A stretch of DNA of 64,000 bases from Streptomyces sp. CGMCC 4.7035. GTDB taxonomy: Bacteria > Actinomycetota > Actinomycetes > Streptomycetales > Streptomycetaceae. Of this stretch, positions 28,759 through 38,102 are shown one piece after another. Where the stretch lies: NCBI RefSeq assembly GCF_031583065.1, contig NZ_CP134053.1, forward strand, positions 6,799,001-6,863,000, read 5' to 3'. The notes beneath the pieces are model-generated. The model had not been told where the DNA came from. It saw nothing but the letters and a program-made list of their open reading frames with translations, and searched no databases. The first letter of the stretch is position 1, and each line of letters starts with the position of its first letter. A program made the translations under genes and the position numbers.

Positions 28759-29883
28759 ATGGCGAGCATCAAGGACGTCGCCGCCGAGGCGGGGGTTTCC
28801 GTCGCCACGGTGTCCCGCGTCCTGAACGACCACCCGTCGGTCAGCGCCGACGCACGCACCCGCGTGCTGGCCGCCGTCGAGGTGCTGGGCTACCGCCCGA
28901 ACGCCGTCGCCCGGTCCCTGCGCACCGACCAGACCCGCACCCTCGGCCTGGTCATCAGCGACGTACTCAACCCGTACTTCACCCAGCTCGCCCGCGCCGT
29001 CGAGGAGCAGGCCCGCGCGCTCGGCTACAGCGTGATCATCGGCAACGCCGACGAGCGGCCCGACCTCCAGGACCACCATGTGCGGACCCTGCTGGACCGG
29101 CGGATCGACGGGCTGCTCGTCTCCCCGACCGACGGCGGGTCGCCGCTCATGCTGGACGCGGCGCGGGGCGGCACCCCGATGGTCTTCGTCGACCGGTGGA
29201 TCGAGGGCGTCGTCGTACCCGTCGTGCGCTCCGACGGAAGTGCCGCCATCCACGATCTCGTCGCGCATCTGTACGGACTCGGGCACCGACGGCTCGCGAT
29301 CATCGCGGGACCGGCGGCGACCACGACCGGCCGCGAGCGCGTCGAGGCCTTCCGCCAGGCCATGGCCGCGTACGGGCTTCCCCTCCCGGACGCGTACATA
29401 GGCCAGGGCGACTTCCAGGCCGAGAGCGGGCGCCGGGCCACCGAGCGGTTCCTCGACCTGAACGAGCCGCCCGAGGTCGTGTTCGCCGCCGACAACCTGA
29501 TGGCGCTCGGCGCGCTGGACGCCATCAGGGCGCGCGGACTGCGGGTCCCCGACGACATCGCGCTCGCCGCGTTCGACGACATCCCGTGGTTCGTGCACAC
29601 CGATCCGCCGATCACCGCGATCGCCCAGTCCACGGGCGAGTTGGGGCACGCCGCCGTGCGCGCGCTGGTCGACTGCATCGAGGGACGGTCCCCCAAGTCC
29701 GTCACCCTCCCCGCTCGTCTCGTCGTACGTCGCTCGTGCGGCGAGCCCGCTCTTCACGAGCTGCCGGCTCCCCTCGGACCGCGCGCTCCCCAAGAGCCCC
29801 CAGCTCCCCAAGAGCAGCCCGCTCTCCCAGAGCAGCCCGCTCCCATGGAGCCGTTCCCCGCAATGAACAGGAGCCAGTCGTGA
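28759..29883 (+). CDS. LacI-family repressor of the ribose operon
   Basis: A 374-residue repressor: N-terminal helix-turn-helix (IKDVAAEAGVSVATVSRVLN, residues 4-23), hinge, and periplasmic-binding-like effector domain. It is the first gene of the operon and overlaps rbsA by 4 bp (GTGA). Unlike most LacI proteins it carries a C-terminal extension of about 40 residues rich in Pro, Glu and Gln (PQEPPAPQEQPALPEQPAP). The operator pair just upstream suggests autoregulation. The effector is inferred to be ribose from the downstream genes. Confidence 0.9.
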   Translation: MASIKDVAAEAGVSVATVSRVLNDHPSVSADARTRVLAAVEVLGYRPNAVARSLRTDQTRTLGLVISDVLNPYFTQLARAVEEQARALGYSVIIGNADERPDLQDHHVRTLLDRRIDGLLVSPTDGGSPLMLDAARGGTPMVFVDRWIEGVVVPVVRSDGSAAIHDLVAHLYGLGHRRLAIIAGPAATTTGRERVEAFRQAMAAYGLPLPDAYIGQGDFQAESGRRATERFLDLNEPPEVVFAADNLMALGALDAIRARGLRVPDDIALAAFDDIPWFVHTDPPITAIAQSTGELGHAAVRALVDCIEGRSPKSVTLPARLVVRRSCGEPALHELPAPLGPRAPQEPPAPQEQPALPEQPAPMEPFPAMNRSQS

Positions 29884-31427
29884 GCAACCCGGACGAGTTG
29901 CTGCGCATCGAAGGCATACGCAAGACCTTCCCCGGTGTGGTCGCGCTCGACAGCGTCGACTTCGACCTGCGTCGGGGCGAGGTGCACGTGCTGCTCGGTG
30001 AGAACGGCGCGGGCAAGAGCACCCTCATCAAGATGCTCTCCGGCGCCTACCGCCCCGACAGCGGGCGCATCGTGGTCGGCGGCCAGGAGGTGCGCATCCA
30101 CGGTGCGCAGGACTCCGAACGCCTCGGTATCGCCACGATCTACCAGGAGTTCAACCTCGTTCCCGACCTCAGCGTCGCCGAGAACATCTTCCTGGGCCGC
30201 CAGCCGCGCCGCTTCGGCCTCATCGACCGCAAGCGGATGAACACCGAGGCGGCCGAACTCCTCGCCCGTGTCGGTGTCGATGTCGACCCCCGCACCCAGG
30301 TGCGCGAACTGGGCATCGCCCGGCTCCAGATGGTCGAGATCGCCAAGGCGCTGAGCCTCGACGCCCGCGTCCTGATCATGGACGAGCCCACCGCCGTCCT
30401 GACCACCGAAGAGGTCGACAAGCTGTTCCGGATCGTCCGGAAGCTGCGGGACGACGGCGTCGGCATCGTCTTCATCACCCACCACCTGGAGGAGATCGCC
30501 GCCCTCGGCGACCGCGTCACCGTCCTGCGCGACGGCCGCAGCGTCGACCAGGTCCCGGCGAGCACCCCCGAGGAAGAGCTCGTACGGCTCATGGTCGGCC
30601 GGAGCATCGAGCAGCAGTACCCGCGCGAACGCGGGGACGCCGGGGCGCCGCTGCTCAAGGTCCGCGGACTCACCCGGGCCGGCACCTTCCACGACATCGA
30701 CTTCGAGGTCAGGGCCGGCGAGGTCGTCGGCCTCGCGGGCCTGGTCGGCGCCGGCCGTACCGAGGTCGTACGCGCCGTCTTCGGCGCCGACCCCTACGAC
30801 TCCGGCACCGTCGAGGTGCAGGGCCGTCCGCTGCGCCGGTACGACGTCAACGCCGCCATGGACGCCGGGATCGGCCTGGTCCCCGAGGACCGCAAGGGTC
30901 AGGGCCTGGTCCTCGACGCCACCGTGCAGGAGAACCTCGGCCTGGTCACGCTGGGCCGCGCCACCCGCGCCGGTTTCGTCGACCGGGCCGGGCAGCGACG
31001 GGCCGCCGACCGGATCTCCGGACAGCTCAAGGTCCGTATGGCCGGACTGCACCAGCACGTACGGACCCTGTCCGGTGGCAACCAGCAGAAGGTCGTCATC
31101 GGCAAATGGCTACTGGCCGACACCAAGGTGCTGATCCTCGACGAGCCGACCCGCGGCATCGACGTGGGCGCCAAGGTCGAGATCTACCAGCTGATCAACG
31201 AACTCACCGCCTCCGGGCACGCCGTCCTGATGATCTCCAGCGACCTCCCCGAGGTGCTGGGCATGAGCGACCGCGTCCTGGTCATGTCCCAGGGCCGGAT
31301 CGCGGGCGAACTCGCCGCGCAGGACGCCACCCAGGACGCCGTCATGGCGCTGGCCGTCAGCGCGACCGCAACAACGAACACCGCAGCAACCGCAGCAAAG
31401 GATGTGGAGGTCTCCCGTGGCCACTGA
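29880..31427 (+). CDS. rbsA: ribose ABC transporter, duplicated ATP-binding protein
   Basis: A 515-residue RbsA-type protein with two fused ATPase domains for sugar import. Domain one has Walker A GENGAGKST (about residue 41) and Walker B VLIMDEPTA; domain two has the usual degenerate P-loop GLVGAGRTE (about 287), signature LSGGNQQKV and LILDEPTRGID. GTG at 29880 overlaps the lacI stop. The 3' end overlaps rbsC by 11 bp. Confidence 0.93.
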   Translation: MSNPDELLRIEGIRKTFPGVVALDSVDFDLRRGEVHVLLGENGAGKSTLIKMLSGAYRPDSGRIVVGGQEVRIHGAQDSERLGIATIYQEFNLVPDLSVAENIFLGRQPRRFGLIDRKRMNTEAAELLARVGVDVDPRTQVRELGIARLQMVEIAKALSLDARVLIMDEPTAVLTTEEVDKLFRIVRKLRDDGVGIVFITHHLEEIAALGDRVTVLRDGRSVDQVPASTPEEELVRLMVGRSIEQQYPRERGDAGAPLLKVRGLTRAGTFHDIDFEVRAGEVVGLAGLVGAGRTEVVRAVFGADPYDSGTVEVQGRPLRRYDVNAAMDAGIGLVPEDRKGQGLVLDATVQENLGLVTLGRATRAGFVDRAGQRRAADRISGQLKVRMAGLHQHVRTLSGGNQQKVVIGKWLLADTKVLILDEPTRGIDVGAKVEIYQLINELTASGHAVLMISSDLPEVLGMSDRVLVMSQGRIAGELAAQDATQDAVMALAVSATATTNTAATAAKDVEVSRGH

Positions 31428-32391
31428 CACGCTCAAGAGCAGTACGGACACGGGTGGTGCCCTCGCACTGCGCCGTATGCTCCTCAACAACGGCGCCCTC
31501 ACCGCGCTGGTCGTCCTGGCCGTGGCGATGTCGTTCCTGTCGGGCGACTTCCTGGCCACCCAGAACCTCCTCAACGTCGGTGTCCAGGCGGCCGTCACCG
31601 CGATCCTGGCCTTCGGCGTCACCTTCGTGATCGTCTCGGCCGGCATCGACCTGTCCGTCGGCTCGGTCGCCGCGCTCTCCGCCACCGTCCTGGCCTGGAC
31701 CGCCACCAACCAGGGCTTCCCGGTCTGGCTCTCGGTCCTGCTCGCCCTCGCCACCGGCATCGCCTGCGGCCTGGTCAGCGGCGCGCTCATCTCCTTCGGC
31801 AAGCTGCCGCCCTTCATCGCGACCCTCGCCATGCTGTCGGTGGGCCGCGGCCTGGCCCTCGTCATCTCGCAGGGCAGCCCGATCGCCTTCCCCGACTCGG
31901 TGTCCAACCTGGGCACCACCATCGGCGGCTGGCTGCCGGTGCCGGTCCTGGTGATGATCGTGATGGGCCTGATCACCGCCGTGATCCTGGGCCGTACGTA
32001 CATCGGCCGCACCATGTACGCGATCGGCGGCAACGAGGAAGCGGCCCGGCTCTCCGGCATCCGCGTCAAGCGCCAGAAGCTGGTCATCTACGCCCTGGCC
32101 GGCGGCTTCGCGGCCGTGGCGGGCATCGTCCTCGCCTCCCGGCTGGCCTCCGCGCAGCCGCAGGCGGCGTACGGATACGAACTCGACGCCATCGCCGCGG
32201 TGGTGATCGGCGGCGCCAGCCTCTCCGGTGGCGTCGGCAAGGCATCGGGCACCCTCATCGGTGCGCTGATCCTCGCGGTGCTCCGCAACGGCCTCAACCT
32301 GCTGTCGGTCTCCGCCTTCTGGCAGCAGGTCGTCATCGGCGTCGTCATCGCGCTCGCGGTCCTCGTGGACACGCTTCGCCGACGCGCGTAA
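31417..32391 (+). CDS. rbsC: ribose ABC transporter permease
   Basis: A 324-residue RbsC/AraH-type permease with eight to ten membrane helices and the characteristic SAGIDLSVGSV segment near residue 75 and GGASLSGG-VG near 265. GTG at 31417 has GGAGG six bases upstream; an ATG at 31402 lies within that ribosome binding site region and is less likely. Works with RbsA and RbsB. Confidence 0.93.
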   Translation: MATDTLKSSTDTGGALALRRMLLNNGALTALVVLAVAMSFLSGDFLATQNLLNVGVQAAVTAILAFGVTFVIVSAGIDLSVGSVAALSATVLAWTATNQGFPVWLSVLLALATGIACGLVSGALISFGKLPPFIATLAMLSVGRGLALVISQGSPIAFPDSVSNLGTTIGGWLPVPVLVMIVMGLITAVILGRTYIGRTMYAIGGNEEAARLSGIRVKRQKLVIYALAGGFAAVAGIVLASRLASAQPQAAYGYELDAIAAVVIGGASLSGGVGKASGTLIGALILAVLRNGLNLLSVSAFWQQVVIGVVIALAVLVDTLRRRA

Positions 32392-32449
32392 CCGACCTCG
32401 TCCCTCCGCCCTTCCCCCCGGAATCAACCCGCACCCGCAAGGAACAGTC

Positions 32450-33382
32450 ATGCGCACCAAGCAGATCTCGCTCACCGTGGCCGCCATCGCCTCGCTCGCC
32501 CTCACCGCCACCGCCTGCAACAACGGCTCGTCCGGCTCCTCCGACATGAAGGTGGGCCTGTCGGTCTCCACCCTCAACAACCCCTTCTTCGTGCAGCTGA
32601 AGGCGGGCGCCCAGGCCGAGGCGAAGAAGGAGGGTGTCTCCCTCACCGTCACCGACGCCCAGAACGACGCCTCCCAGCAGGCCAACCAGATCCAGAACTT
32701 CACCAGCCAGAACGTGAAGTCGATCATCGTCAACCCGGTGGACTCCGACGCCGCCGGCCCGTCCGTCAAGGCCGCCAACAACGCGAAGATCCCGGTCGTC
32801 GCCGCCGACCGCACCGTCAACAAGGCCGAGGTCGCCACCACCGTCGCATCGGACAACGTCGAGGGCGGCAAGCTCGCGGCCAAGACGATCGCCGAGGCGC
32901 TCGGCGGCAAGGGCACCATCCTGGTCCTCCAGGGCACCTCCGGCACCTCGGCCGCCAACGAGCGCGGCAAGGGCTTCACCGAGGGCCTGAAGGCCTACCC
33001 GGGCATCAAGATCGTCGCCTCGCAGCCGGCCGACTTCGACCGCACCAAGGGTCTGGACGTCACCACCAACCTGCTCCAGGCCCACCCGGACGTGAACGGC
33101 GTCTTCGCGCAGAACGACGAGATGGCGCTCGGCGCGATCAAGGCCCTGGGCAGCAAGGCCGGCAAGTCGGTCAAGGTCGTCGGCTTCGACGGCACGCCGG
33201 ACGGCCTCACGGCGGTCAAGGGCGGCACGCTGTTCGCCTCGGTGGCGCAGCAGCCGAAGCTGCTGGGCCAGCTGGCCGTGGAGAACGCCGTCAAGGCTGC
33301 CAAGGGCGAGAAGATCGACACCACGGTCAAGGTCCCGGTGAAGGTCGTCACCAAGACGAACGTCGCCGAGTTCTCCTCCTGA
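32450..33382 (+). CDS. rbsB: ribose-binding lipoprotein
   Basis: A 310-residue substrate-binding protein with lipobox LTATAC (Cys23), anchored outside the membrane. The mature protein has the type I periplasmic-binding fold: VGLSVSTLNNPFF near the start, the loop IVNPVDSDA, the hinge strand PVVAADR and the distal FAQNDEMALG. Binding residues typical of ribose proteins (Asn-Pro-Phe-Phe; Asn-Asp in QNDEMA) are present. Confidence 0.93.
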   Translation: MRTKQISLTVAAIASLALTATACNNGSSGSSDMKVGLSVSTLNNPFFVQLKAGAQAEAKKEGVSLTVTDAQNDASQQANQIQNFTSQNVKSIIVNPVDSDAAGPSVKAANNAKIPVVAADRTVNKAEVATTVASDNVEGGKLAAKTIAEALGGKGTILVLQGTSGTSAANERGKGFTEGLKAYPGIKIVASQPADFDRTKGLDVTTNLLQAHPDVNGVFAQNDEMALGAIKALGSKAGKSVKVVGFDGTPDGLTAVKGGTLFASVAQQPKLLGQLAVENAVKAAKGEKIDTTVKVPVKVVTKTNVAEFSS

Positions 33383-33449
33383 CGTCCTTCTCAACCAGCC
33401 CGACGTCCTTCTCGAAGAGGACGACGAACCGACGTAAGGAAACACAACG

Positions 33450-34349
33450 ATGCACGGCTACGACCTGCTGGTCGTAGGGTCGGCCAACGCCGACCTGGTG
33501 ATCGGCGTCGACCGCCGCCCGGCGGCCGGCGAGACGGTACTCGGCTCCGACCTGGTCACCCATCCGGGTGGCAAGGGCGCCAACCAGGCCGTCGCCGCCG
33601 CCCGGCTGGGAGCCCGTACCGCGCTGCTGGCCCGGGTCGGCGATGACGCGCACGGCCGGCTGCTCGGCGACTCCCTGCGGGCGGCCGGCGTCGACACCGC
33701 CGGCATCCTCACCGGCGGGGCTCCCACCGGGGTCGCTCTGATCACGGTGGACCCGTCCGGGGACAACAGCATCGTGGTCTCGCCGGGAGCCAACGGAAAA
33801 CTCGCGCCGGAGGACGTCCGGGCCTCGGACAGCCTCCTGCGCGCCTCCCGCGTGGTCTCGGCGCAGTTGGAGATCCCGCTGGAGACGGTCGAGGAGGTCG
33901 TACGGAACCTGCCGTCCGGCACCCGTTTCGTACTGAACCCGTCGCCGCCCCGGCCGCTGCCCGCCGAGGTGCTCGCCGCCTGCGACCCGCTGATCGTCAA
34001 CGAGCACGAGGCGCAGGTCATCACGGGCGGCGAGTCGGCCGGCACCCCCGAGGAGTGGGCCGCCGCGCTGCTGGCGCTCGGCCCCCGCTCGGTCGTGGTG
34101 ACGCTCGGCTCGCAAGGCGCGCTGGTGGCGGACGCCCAGTCCATGACCCGTGTGCCGTCCGTGAAGGTGGAAGCGGTGGACACCACGGGCGCGGGCGACG
34201 CGTTCACGGCGGCGCTGGCGTGGCGGCTCGGTACGGGCTCGTCGCTACCGGACGCCGCGGCGTACGCGGCGCGGGTGGGCGCGGCGGCGGTCACCCGCCC
34301 CGGCGCGCAGGAGTCGTACCCCACTGCCGAGGAGGTAGAGGCGCTGTGA
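33450..34349 (+). CDS. rbsK: ribokinase
   Basis: A 299-residue PfkB-family kinase that phosphorylates ribose to ribose 5-phosphate in the cytosol. Signature one is GGKGANQAVAAARLG (about 45-59), signature two DTTGAGDAF with the catalytic Asp250. It ends in a 4-bp overlap (GTGA) with rbsD. Confidence 0.94.
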   Translation: MHGYDLLVVGSANADLVIGVDRRPAAGETVLGSDLVTHPGGKGANQAVAAARLGARTALLARVGDDAHGRLLGDSLRAAGVDTAGILTGGAPTGVALITVDPSGDNSIVVSPGANGKLAPEDVRASDSLLRASRVVSAQLEIPLETVEEVVRNLPSGTRFVLNPSPPRPLPAEVLAACDPLIVNEHEAQVITGGESAGTPEEWAAALLALGPRSVVVTLGSQGALVADAQSMTRVPSVKVEAVDTTGAGDAFTAALAWRLGTGSSLPDAAAYAARVGAAAVTRPGAQESYPTAEEVEAL

Positions 34350-34735
34350 AGAAGGCCGGAATCCTGAACCGTCATCTCGCGGGTGCGGTGGCCGAGTTGG
34401 GGCACGGGGACGGGGTGCTGGTGTGCGACGTCGGCATGCCGATCCCGGCGGGCCCGAAGGTGGTGGACCTGTCGTTCCGCGCCGGGGTGCTGTCCTTCGC
34501 CGAGGTCCTGGACGGCCTGCTGGCCGAACTGGTGGTGGAGGGCGCCACGGCGGCGGAGGAGGTCCGGGACGCGAACCCGGAGGCGTCCGCGCTGCTGGAC
34601 TCCCGCTTCCCGAACCTGGAACTGGTCTCGCACGAGAAGCTGAAGGAACTGACGGCGCACGCCCGCCTGGTCGTCCGCACGGGTGAGGCCCGCCCGTACG
34701 CGAACGTGCTGCTGCGCTGCGGGGTGTTCTTCTAG
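34346..34735 (+). CDS. rbsD: D-ribose pyranase
   Basis: A 129-residue RbsD that interconverts the pyranose and furanose forms of ribose so that ribokinase can act. The catalytic His20 (LGHGDG) and Asp28 (CDVGMPIP) are present, as is the C-terminal YANVLLRCGVFF typical of the family. GTG start overlaps the rbsK stop. Confidence 0.94.
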   Translation: MKKAGILNRHLAGAVAELGHGDGVLVCDVGMPIPAGPKVVDLSFRAGVLSFAEVLDGLLAELVVEGATAAEEVRDANPEASALLDSRFPNLELVSHEKLKELTAHARLVVRTGEARPYANVLLRCGVFF

Positions 34736-34756
34736 GTCCCGTCGTCCGACTCCCGT

Positions 34757-34800
34757 CGAACTCCCGTCGTCCGCCCAGAGGGCGGGCAGGCGGGAGTTCG
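34757..34800 (+). terminator. rbs operon terminator
   Basis: Outer 10-bp stem (34757-34766 with 34791-34800) enclosing an inner 6-bp hairpin (34771-34776 with 3480-34785 in the same arm, i.e. 34780-34785). Lies between the rbs operon and the convergent lipoprotein gene. Confidence 0.7.
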
Positions 34801-34828
34801 GCGTCTGGGCCCAGGGCCGGACTGCCGG

Positions 34829-35707
34829 TCACGGCGCGGGGAAGGCCAGCCGGACGCCGTGCTGTTCCTCGGCGCGGTGGAGCAACGGCACGAGCGTCCT
34901 GCGCAGCTCGCGGATCTCGTCGGCGTGGTCGGCGAGGAAGCGGGCGCGCAGGCGCAGGCGGGCGGGTTCGCGGACGGCTTCGACCGGGCGCATGCAGTCG
35001 GCGTAGGCCCGCCCGACCTCGCGCTCGGCGCCCGCCAGTTCGGCAGGCGCCGCAGTCTGCATCCGGGCGTCGGAGAGGGCGAAGAAGGCGTTTTCGTCAC
35101 GGGCCTGGATGCCGTGACCGGCGAGGCAGCGCGAGAGGGTGCGCAGGGCCCGGAGCGTGTGGGGATCGCGGCGCAGGGAAGCGACTTCGCCGAACCACTG
35201 TCCTTGGAGCTCGGCGTAGGTGCCGCGCAGCGCGTCGGCGGCGGTCCGTCCCTCGGTGCGGCACCGGTTGATCGCGGCGGGGCTGCCGGCACGGGCGGCC
35301 ACGGCGGGCCGCGCCGACGGGGTGGGCACCGGGGCGCTCTCGCTCGTCCCGTGCCGGGCGATGAAGTCCAGGTCGGGGAGGTCGTAGTACCGGATGAACG
35401 CGAGCGGGGCCTGCGCGGGCAGGGCGATTCCCTGTTGGCGGGCGCAGGAGGCCTCGACGGTGCGCCCCACCTGCCGAACGAAGACGTCCAGGCCCTGGGT
35501 CCAGCGGGTTTCGGCGCCGGTGGCGGGCAGCACCATGCGGACGGGGTCGGGCGGCAGGGCGTGGCTGAGGGAGGCCGGGGTCAGGGGCTCGGGCGACGAG
35601 CCGTGTGCCGACGGGGCGGGGCTCGCCGAGCAGGCGGTGAGCAGGGCGGCGGCCGCCGCGGTCGCGACACGGGCCACGATCCGGCCGGGACTCGCCTGAC
35701 GGACCAT
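34829..35707 (-). CDS. lipoprotein of unknown function
   Basis: A 292-residue predicted lipoprotein with an Arg-containing n-region and lipobox LLTAC. The mature protein is Ala/Arg/Pro-rich, contains four or five cysteines (for example ASCARQQG, NRCRTEG, SRCLAGHG, ADCMRPVE) and helical repeats rich in Arg and Glu in the last third. ATG at 35707 is preceded by AGGAG eight bases upstream. No family recognised. It lies 83 bp downstream of a small secreted protein gene on the same strand and may share its transcript. Confidence 0.75.
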   Translation of the reverse strand: MVRQASPGRIVARVATAAAAALLTACSASPAPSAHGSSPEPLTPASLSHALPPDPVRMVLPATGAETRWTQGLDVFVRQVGRTVEASCARQQGIALPAQAPLAFIRYYDLPDLDFIARHGTSESAPVPTPSARPAVAARAGSPAAINRCRTEGRTAADALRGTYAELQGQWFGEVASLRRDPHTLRALRTLSRCLAGHGIQARDENAFFALSDARMQTAAPAELAGAEREVGRAYADCMRPVEAVREPARLRLRARFLADHADEIRELRRTLVPLLHRAEEQHGVRLAFPAP

Positions 35708-35790
35708 CCGGATCACTCCTCTCCTTCCGGTGGACGGGGGGCCGTCAGCCGGAACGGGCCGACGGCACCCCCGCGGGGCACGGAGCCAGG

Positions 35791-36204
35791 TCAGTGCGTG
35801 ATGCGGACGGTGTCGCCGCCGTCGAGCTGGCTCGCCACCGTGAACGGGGTGTTGTCGTTGACGTCGGTGCACAGCCAGTAGGTGGAGTCGTTGACACTGT
35901 GGCTGCCGTCGGAGGCCCAGACGTAGCCCTTGCTGCAGGTGTGCCAGACACCGCTGGAGTTGCGCAGGCGGCCGGCGTAGTAGTCCCCGTACGGGGACGT
36001 CGAGTCGTCCGAGTAGGTGAGGTTGAGGTCGCCGCAGCTGCTGGTGGAGGACTTGCGGACGATGGTGCCGACGCCTTCGTAGCCGCCGGTGGTCAGCGTC
36101 GAGGTCACGCAGGCGTTCGGCGCGGCGGACGCCGTCGGAGCGAGCACCAGACAGGTCGCGGCGGAGACGAGCGCGAACGCGCCGGCGGCGATGGCTCTCT
36201 TCAT
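35791..36204 (-). CDS. small secreted protein, unknown function
   Basis: A 137-residue protein with a Sec signal peptide (cleavage near SASAAPNA, residue 31) and a mature part of about 105 residues rich in Ser, Thr, Tyr and Asp, with four cysteines (NACV, SSCG, HTCS, WLCT) likely forming two disulfides. ATG at 36204 follows AGGGGGAAA. The composition suggests an extracellular beta-rich domain; no motif for catalysis was seen. Confidence 0.78.
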   Translation of the reverse strand: MKRAIAAGAFALVSAATCLVLAPTASAAPNACVTSTLTTGGYEGVGTIVRKSSTSSCGDLNLTYSDDSTSPYGDYYAGRLRNSSGVWHTCSKGYVWASDGSHSVNDSTYWLCTDVNDNTPFTVASQLDGGDTVRITH

Positions 36205-36440
36205 GGATTTTCCCCCTTGAACGGTGATCGCGGGCGGGACGGCTGCCCCGCCCGGGGTGCTTCGCCGGAAACGCTCGCAGAGCAGGCCCAGGCGGGACCA
36301 CGACCTTCGAGCAGCCTCGAAAGTCGCGGGCCGAGCGGCGGAGGCCATTGCTCCGGCGGTACGCACGAGGCCCATGGGACTGAAGAGGCGATCGAAGAGG
36401 CGAACCGCGTCAGGCGGCGGGCATCGCGAGGCTGTGCCGA
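36205..36440. other. intergenic region upstream of the secreted protein gene
   Basis: Non-coding gap carrying the promoter side of the secreted-protein gene; no convincing -35/-10 pair or gene was recognised. It borders the 15-bp tandem repeats at 36441-36520. Confidence 0.5.
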
Positions 36441-36445
36441 GTGAC

Positions 36446-36512
36446 CAGAACTCGACTGGCTACAACGCGACTGACGACAACTCGGCTGACGACAACTCGG
36501 CTGATGAGCAAC
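36446..36512 (-). repeat. 15-bp tandem repeats 3' of the ArsR-like gene
   Basis: On the minus strand a 15-bp unit close to CAGCCGAGTTGTCGT is repeated about four times (two identical copies, then diverged copies ending in CAGTCGAGTT). The array starts within 10 bp of the stop codon of the ArsR-like gene. It is outside any gene and could be part of its 3' untranslated region. Confidence 0.75.
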
Positions 36513-36520
36513 TCGACCGA

Positions 36521-37534
36521 CTACAGCTCGACGCGCGCGACCGGCCCTGCGGACGGGGACATCAGCGTCCGGCGGAGCATCGCCGCTCCGAGCGGCGTGA
36601 GGGTGTGCAGCACGGTGTTGTTCGAGCGCTGACTCATGATCAGGCCCGCGTCGCGCAGCACCGTGGTGTGATGCGTGGCGGTGGCGGGAGAGATGCCCAG
36701 GAATCGCGCCAGCTCCGACGTGGTCGCGCCGAGGGCGAGAGCCCGCAGCGCGGCCGCGCGGGTCCGACCCAGCAGCGCCGCGAGGGAGGCATCGGAAGGG
36801 AAGGCCGGCGCGGGGAGCCGGGCGGCGCGCAGGGGATACACCAGCACCGGCTGCAGCGTGTCGTCGGCCAGGGCGATCGGCGCCTGCCAGCAGAAGTAGG
36901 AGGGGACGAGGCGCAGCCCGCGTCCGCCGAGATACAGGTCCCGGTCCTCGACGTAGTCCACCTGGAGGACCGGTGGGCGCCAGCGCATGGCGGGCGACAG
37001 GCCGCCGAGCAGTCCCTCGATGCCGGTGTCGAGCGCCTCGCGGGCGCCCAGGGCACGCTCGCCGCCGATGCTTGCGCGGAGGCGGTCCTGGTGCGGGGCG
37101 ATGACGGCGTCGTGGTAGGCACGGAGGACCTTGACGAGTTCCTCACGGGTCTCGCGTTCCACCAGTCTCGGGGCCCAGGCGGGGGCGCCGCTGACCCGGG
37201 CCAGCATGCCCACCTCGTGGGCGACCCGCGTGGGCGGTGTGTCGACGATCGCCGCGAGTCCGCGGTCCAGTCCGTCCACGGACTCGTGCGGGGTCAGGAA
37301 GTCGGGGAAATAGCGCGCCCGGGGCAGCACGGGGACAAGCAGCCGGCGCACCGCCTCACCGAGCGATGTGCCCGCGAGGGTGTCCCGGGTGTCGCGGTAC
37401 CAGTCGGCGTAGGCCCAGCGGCCTCGCGCGGTCTGAAGCCGGTGCAGGCTACAGGTGATCTCCCACAGCGGGTCGGGGCTGCTTGCCATGCGGATGCGTG
37501 CGAAGTCCTCAGGCGTGAAGTGGATACGCAGCAC
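36521..37534 (-). CDS. ArsR-like winged-helix regulator (DUF5937-type)
   Basis: A 337-residue regulator with an N-terminal ligand-binding-like region (LRIHFTPEDFARIRM start, then an SPDPLWE segment) and a C-terminal ArsR winged helix: LALGATTSELARFLGISPATATHHTTVLRDAGL is the HTH with its recognition helix. GTG at 37534 with a G-rich site upstream is preferred because homologous proteins begin at this LRI-like strand; a GTG at 37594 would add 20 unstructured residues. Target unknown. Confidence 0.82.
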   Translation of the reverse strand: MLRIHFTPEDFARIRMASSPDPLWEITCSLHRLQTARGRWAYADWYRDTRDTLAGTSLGEAVRRLLVPVLPRARYFPDFLTPHESVDGLDRGLAAIVDTPPTRVAHEVGMLARVSGAPAWAPRLVERETREELVKVLRAYHDAVIAPHQDRLRASIGGERALGAREALDTGIEGLLGGLSPAMRWRPPVLQVDYVEDRDLYLGGRGLRLVPSYFCWQAPIALADDTLQPVLVYPLRAARLPAPAFPSDASLAALLGRTRAAALRALALGATTSELARFLGISPATATHHTTVLRDAGLIMSQRSNNTVLHTLTPLGAAMLRRTLMSPSAGPVARVEL

Positions 37535-38102
37535 GAAACCGCCCCCCGAGTCGACATCGCCCGCCCCGGGAGCAGCGTGGGTGACGGCCGTCACAGAGGC
37601 AACGCCTGATTCGGTCGTTCCCTGGCGTCACTGTCGGTCAGGAGGACTCTTTCCGAGTGACTGGTTCGGATTCCGAGTGGCCGGTTCGGAGCAGCCGGGG
37701 CGAACAGCGCCGGCCGGGCGGCCGCCCCAGGAGCAGCCCGCCCGAAGAACTTCCTTGAACAGCTTCGAGGGGGCCCGGTCCGTTGACCGTGCCCCCTCGG
37801 TCTCCCCCTCCGTATCAGAACCCCCGCGATCCCCCCAGATCTCCCCCCAGAAGTTCTGATGTCAGGTACGACACACAGGGGCCGGGAAGGGTTGCGCGCC
37901 TTCTCAGAATTTTTCGTCCGGGGGGGGATTCAGCCCGTGCCGGCCGTGCTCCTCTGCTCTCCGCGATGCGCTTGACGTCCACCAGGGACTCACTGAGCCG
38001 ACCGGCGAGGTAGTCAGACGGCCTACGCTCTGGCCCTGAGCGCCGCGCTGTCGCAGCAGAAGTCACTGGCCCTCGTCGGGGCGGCAGCAGAGGAACACGC
38101 GC
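37535..38102. other. non-coding stretch with hairpin; possible gene remnant at its end
   Basis: About 570 bp without a full gene. A hairpin (9-bp outer stem 37766-37774 with 37791-37799, inner GGTC/GACC) resembles a terminator. In 37997-38116 a 39-codon frame ending SLALVGAAAEEHAHGQQ overlaps the DUF397 start and may be the tail of a lost upstream regulator; DUF397 genes usually follow an XRE regulator, which is absent here. Confidence 0.4.
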
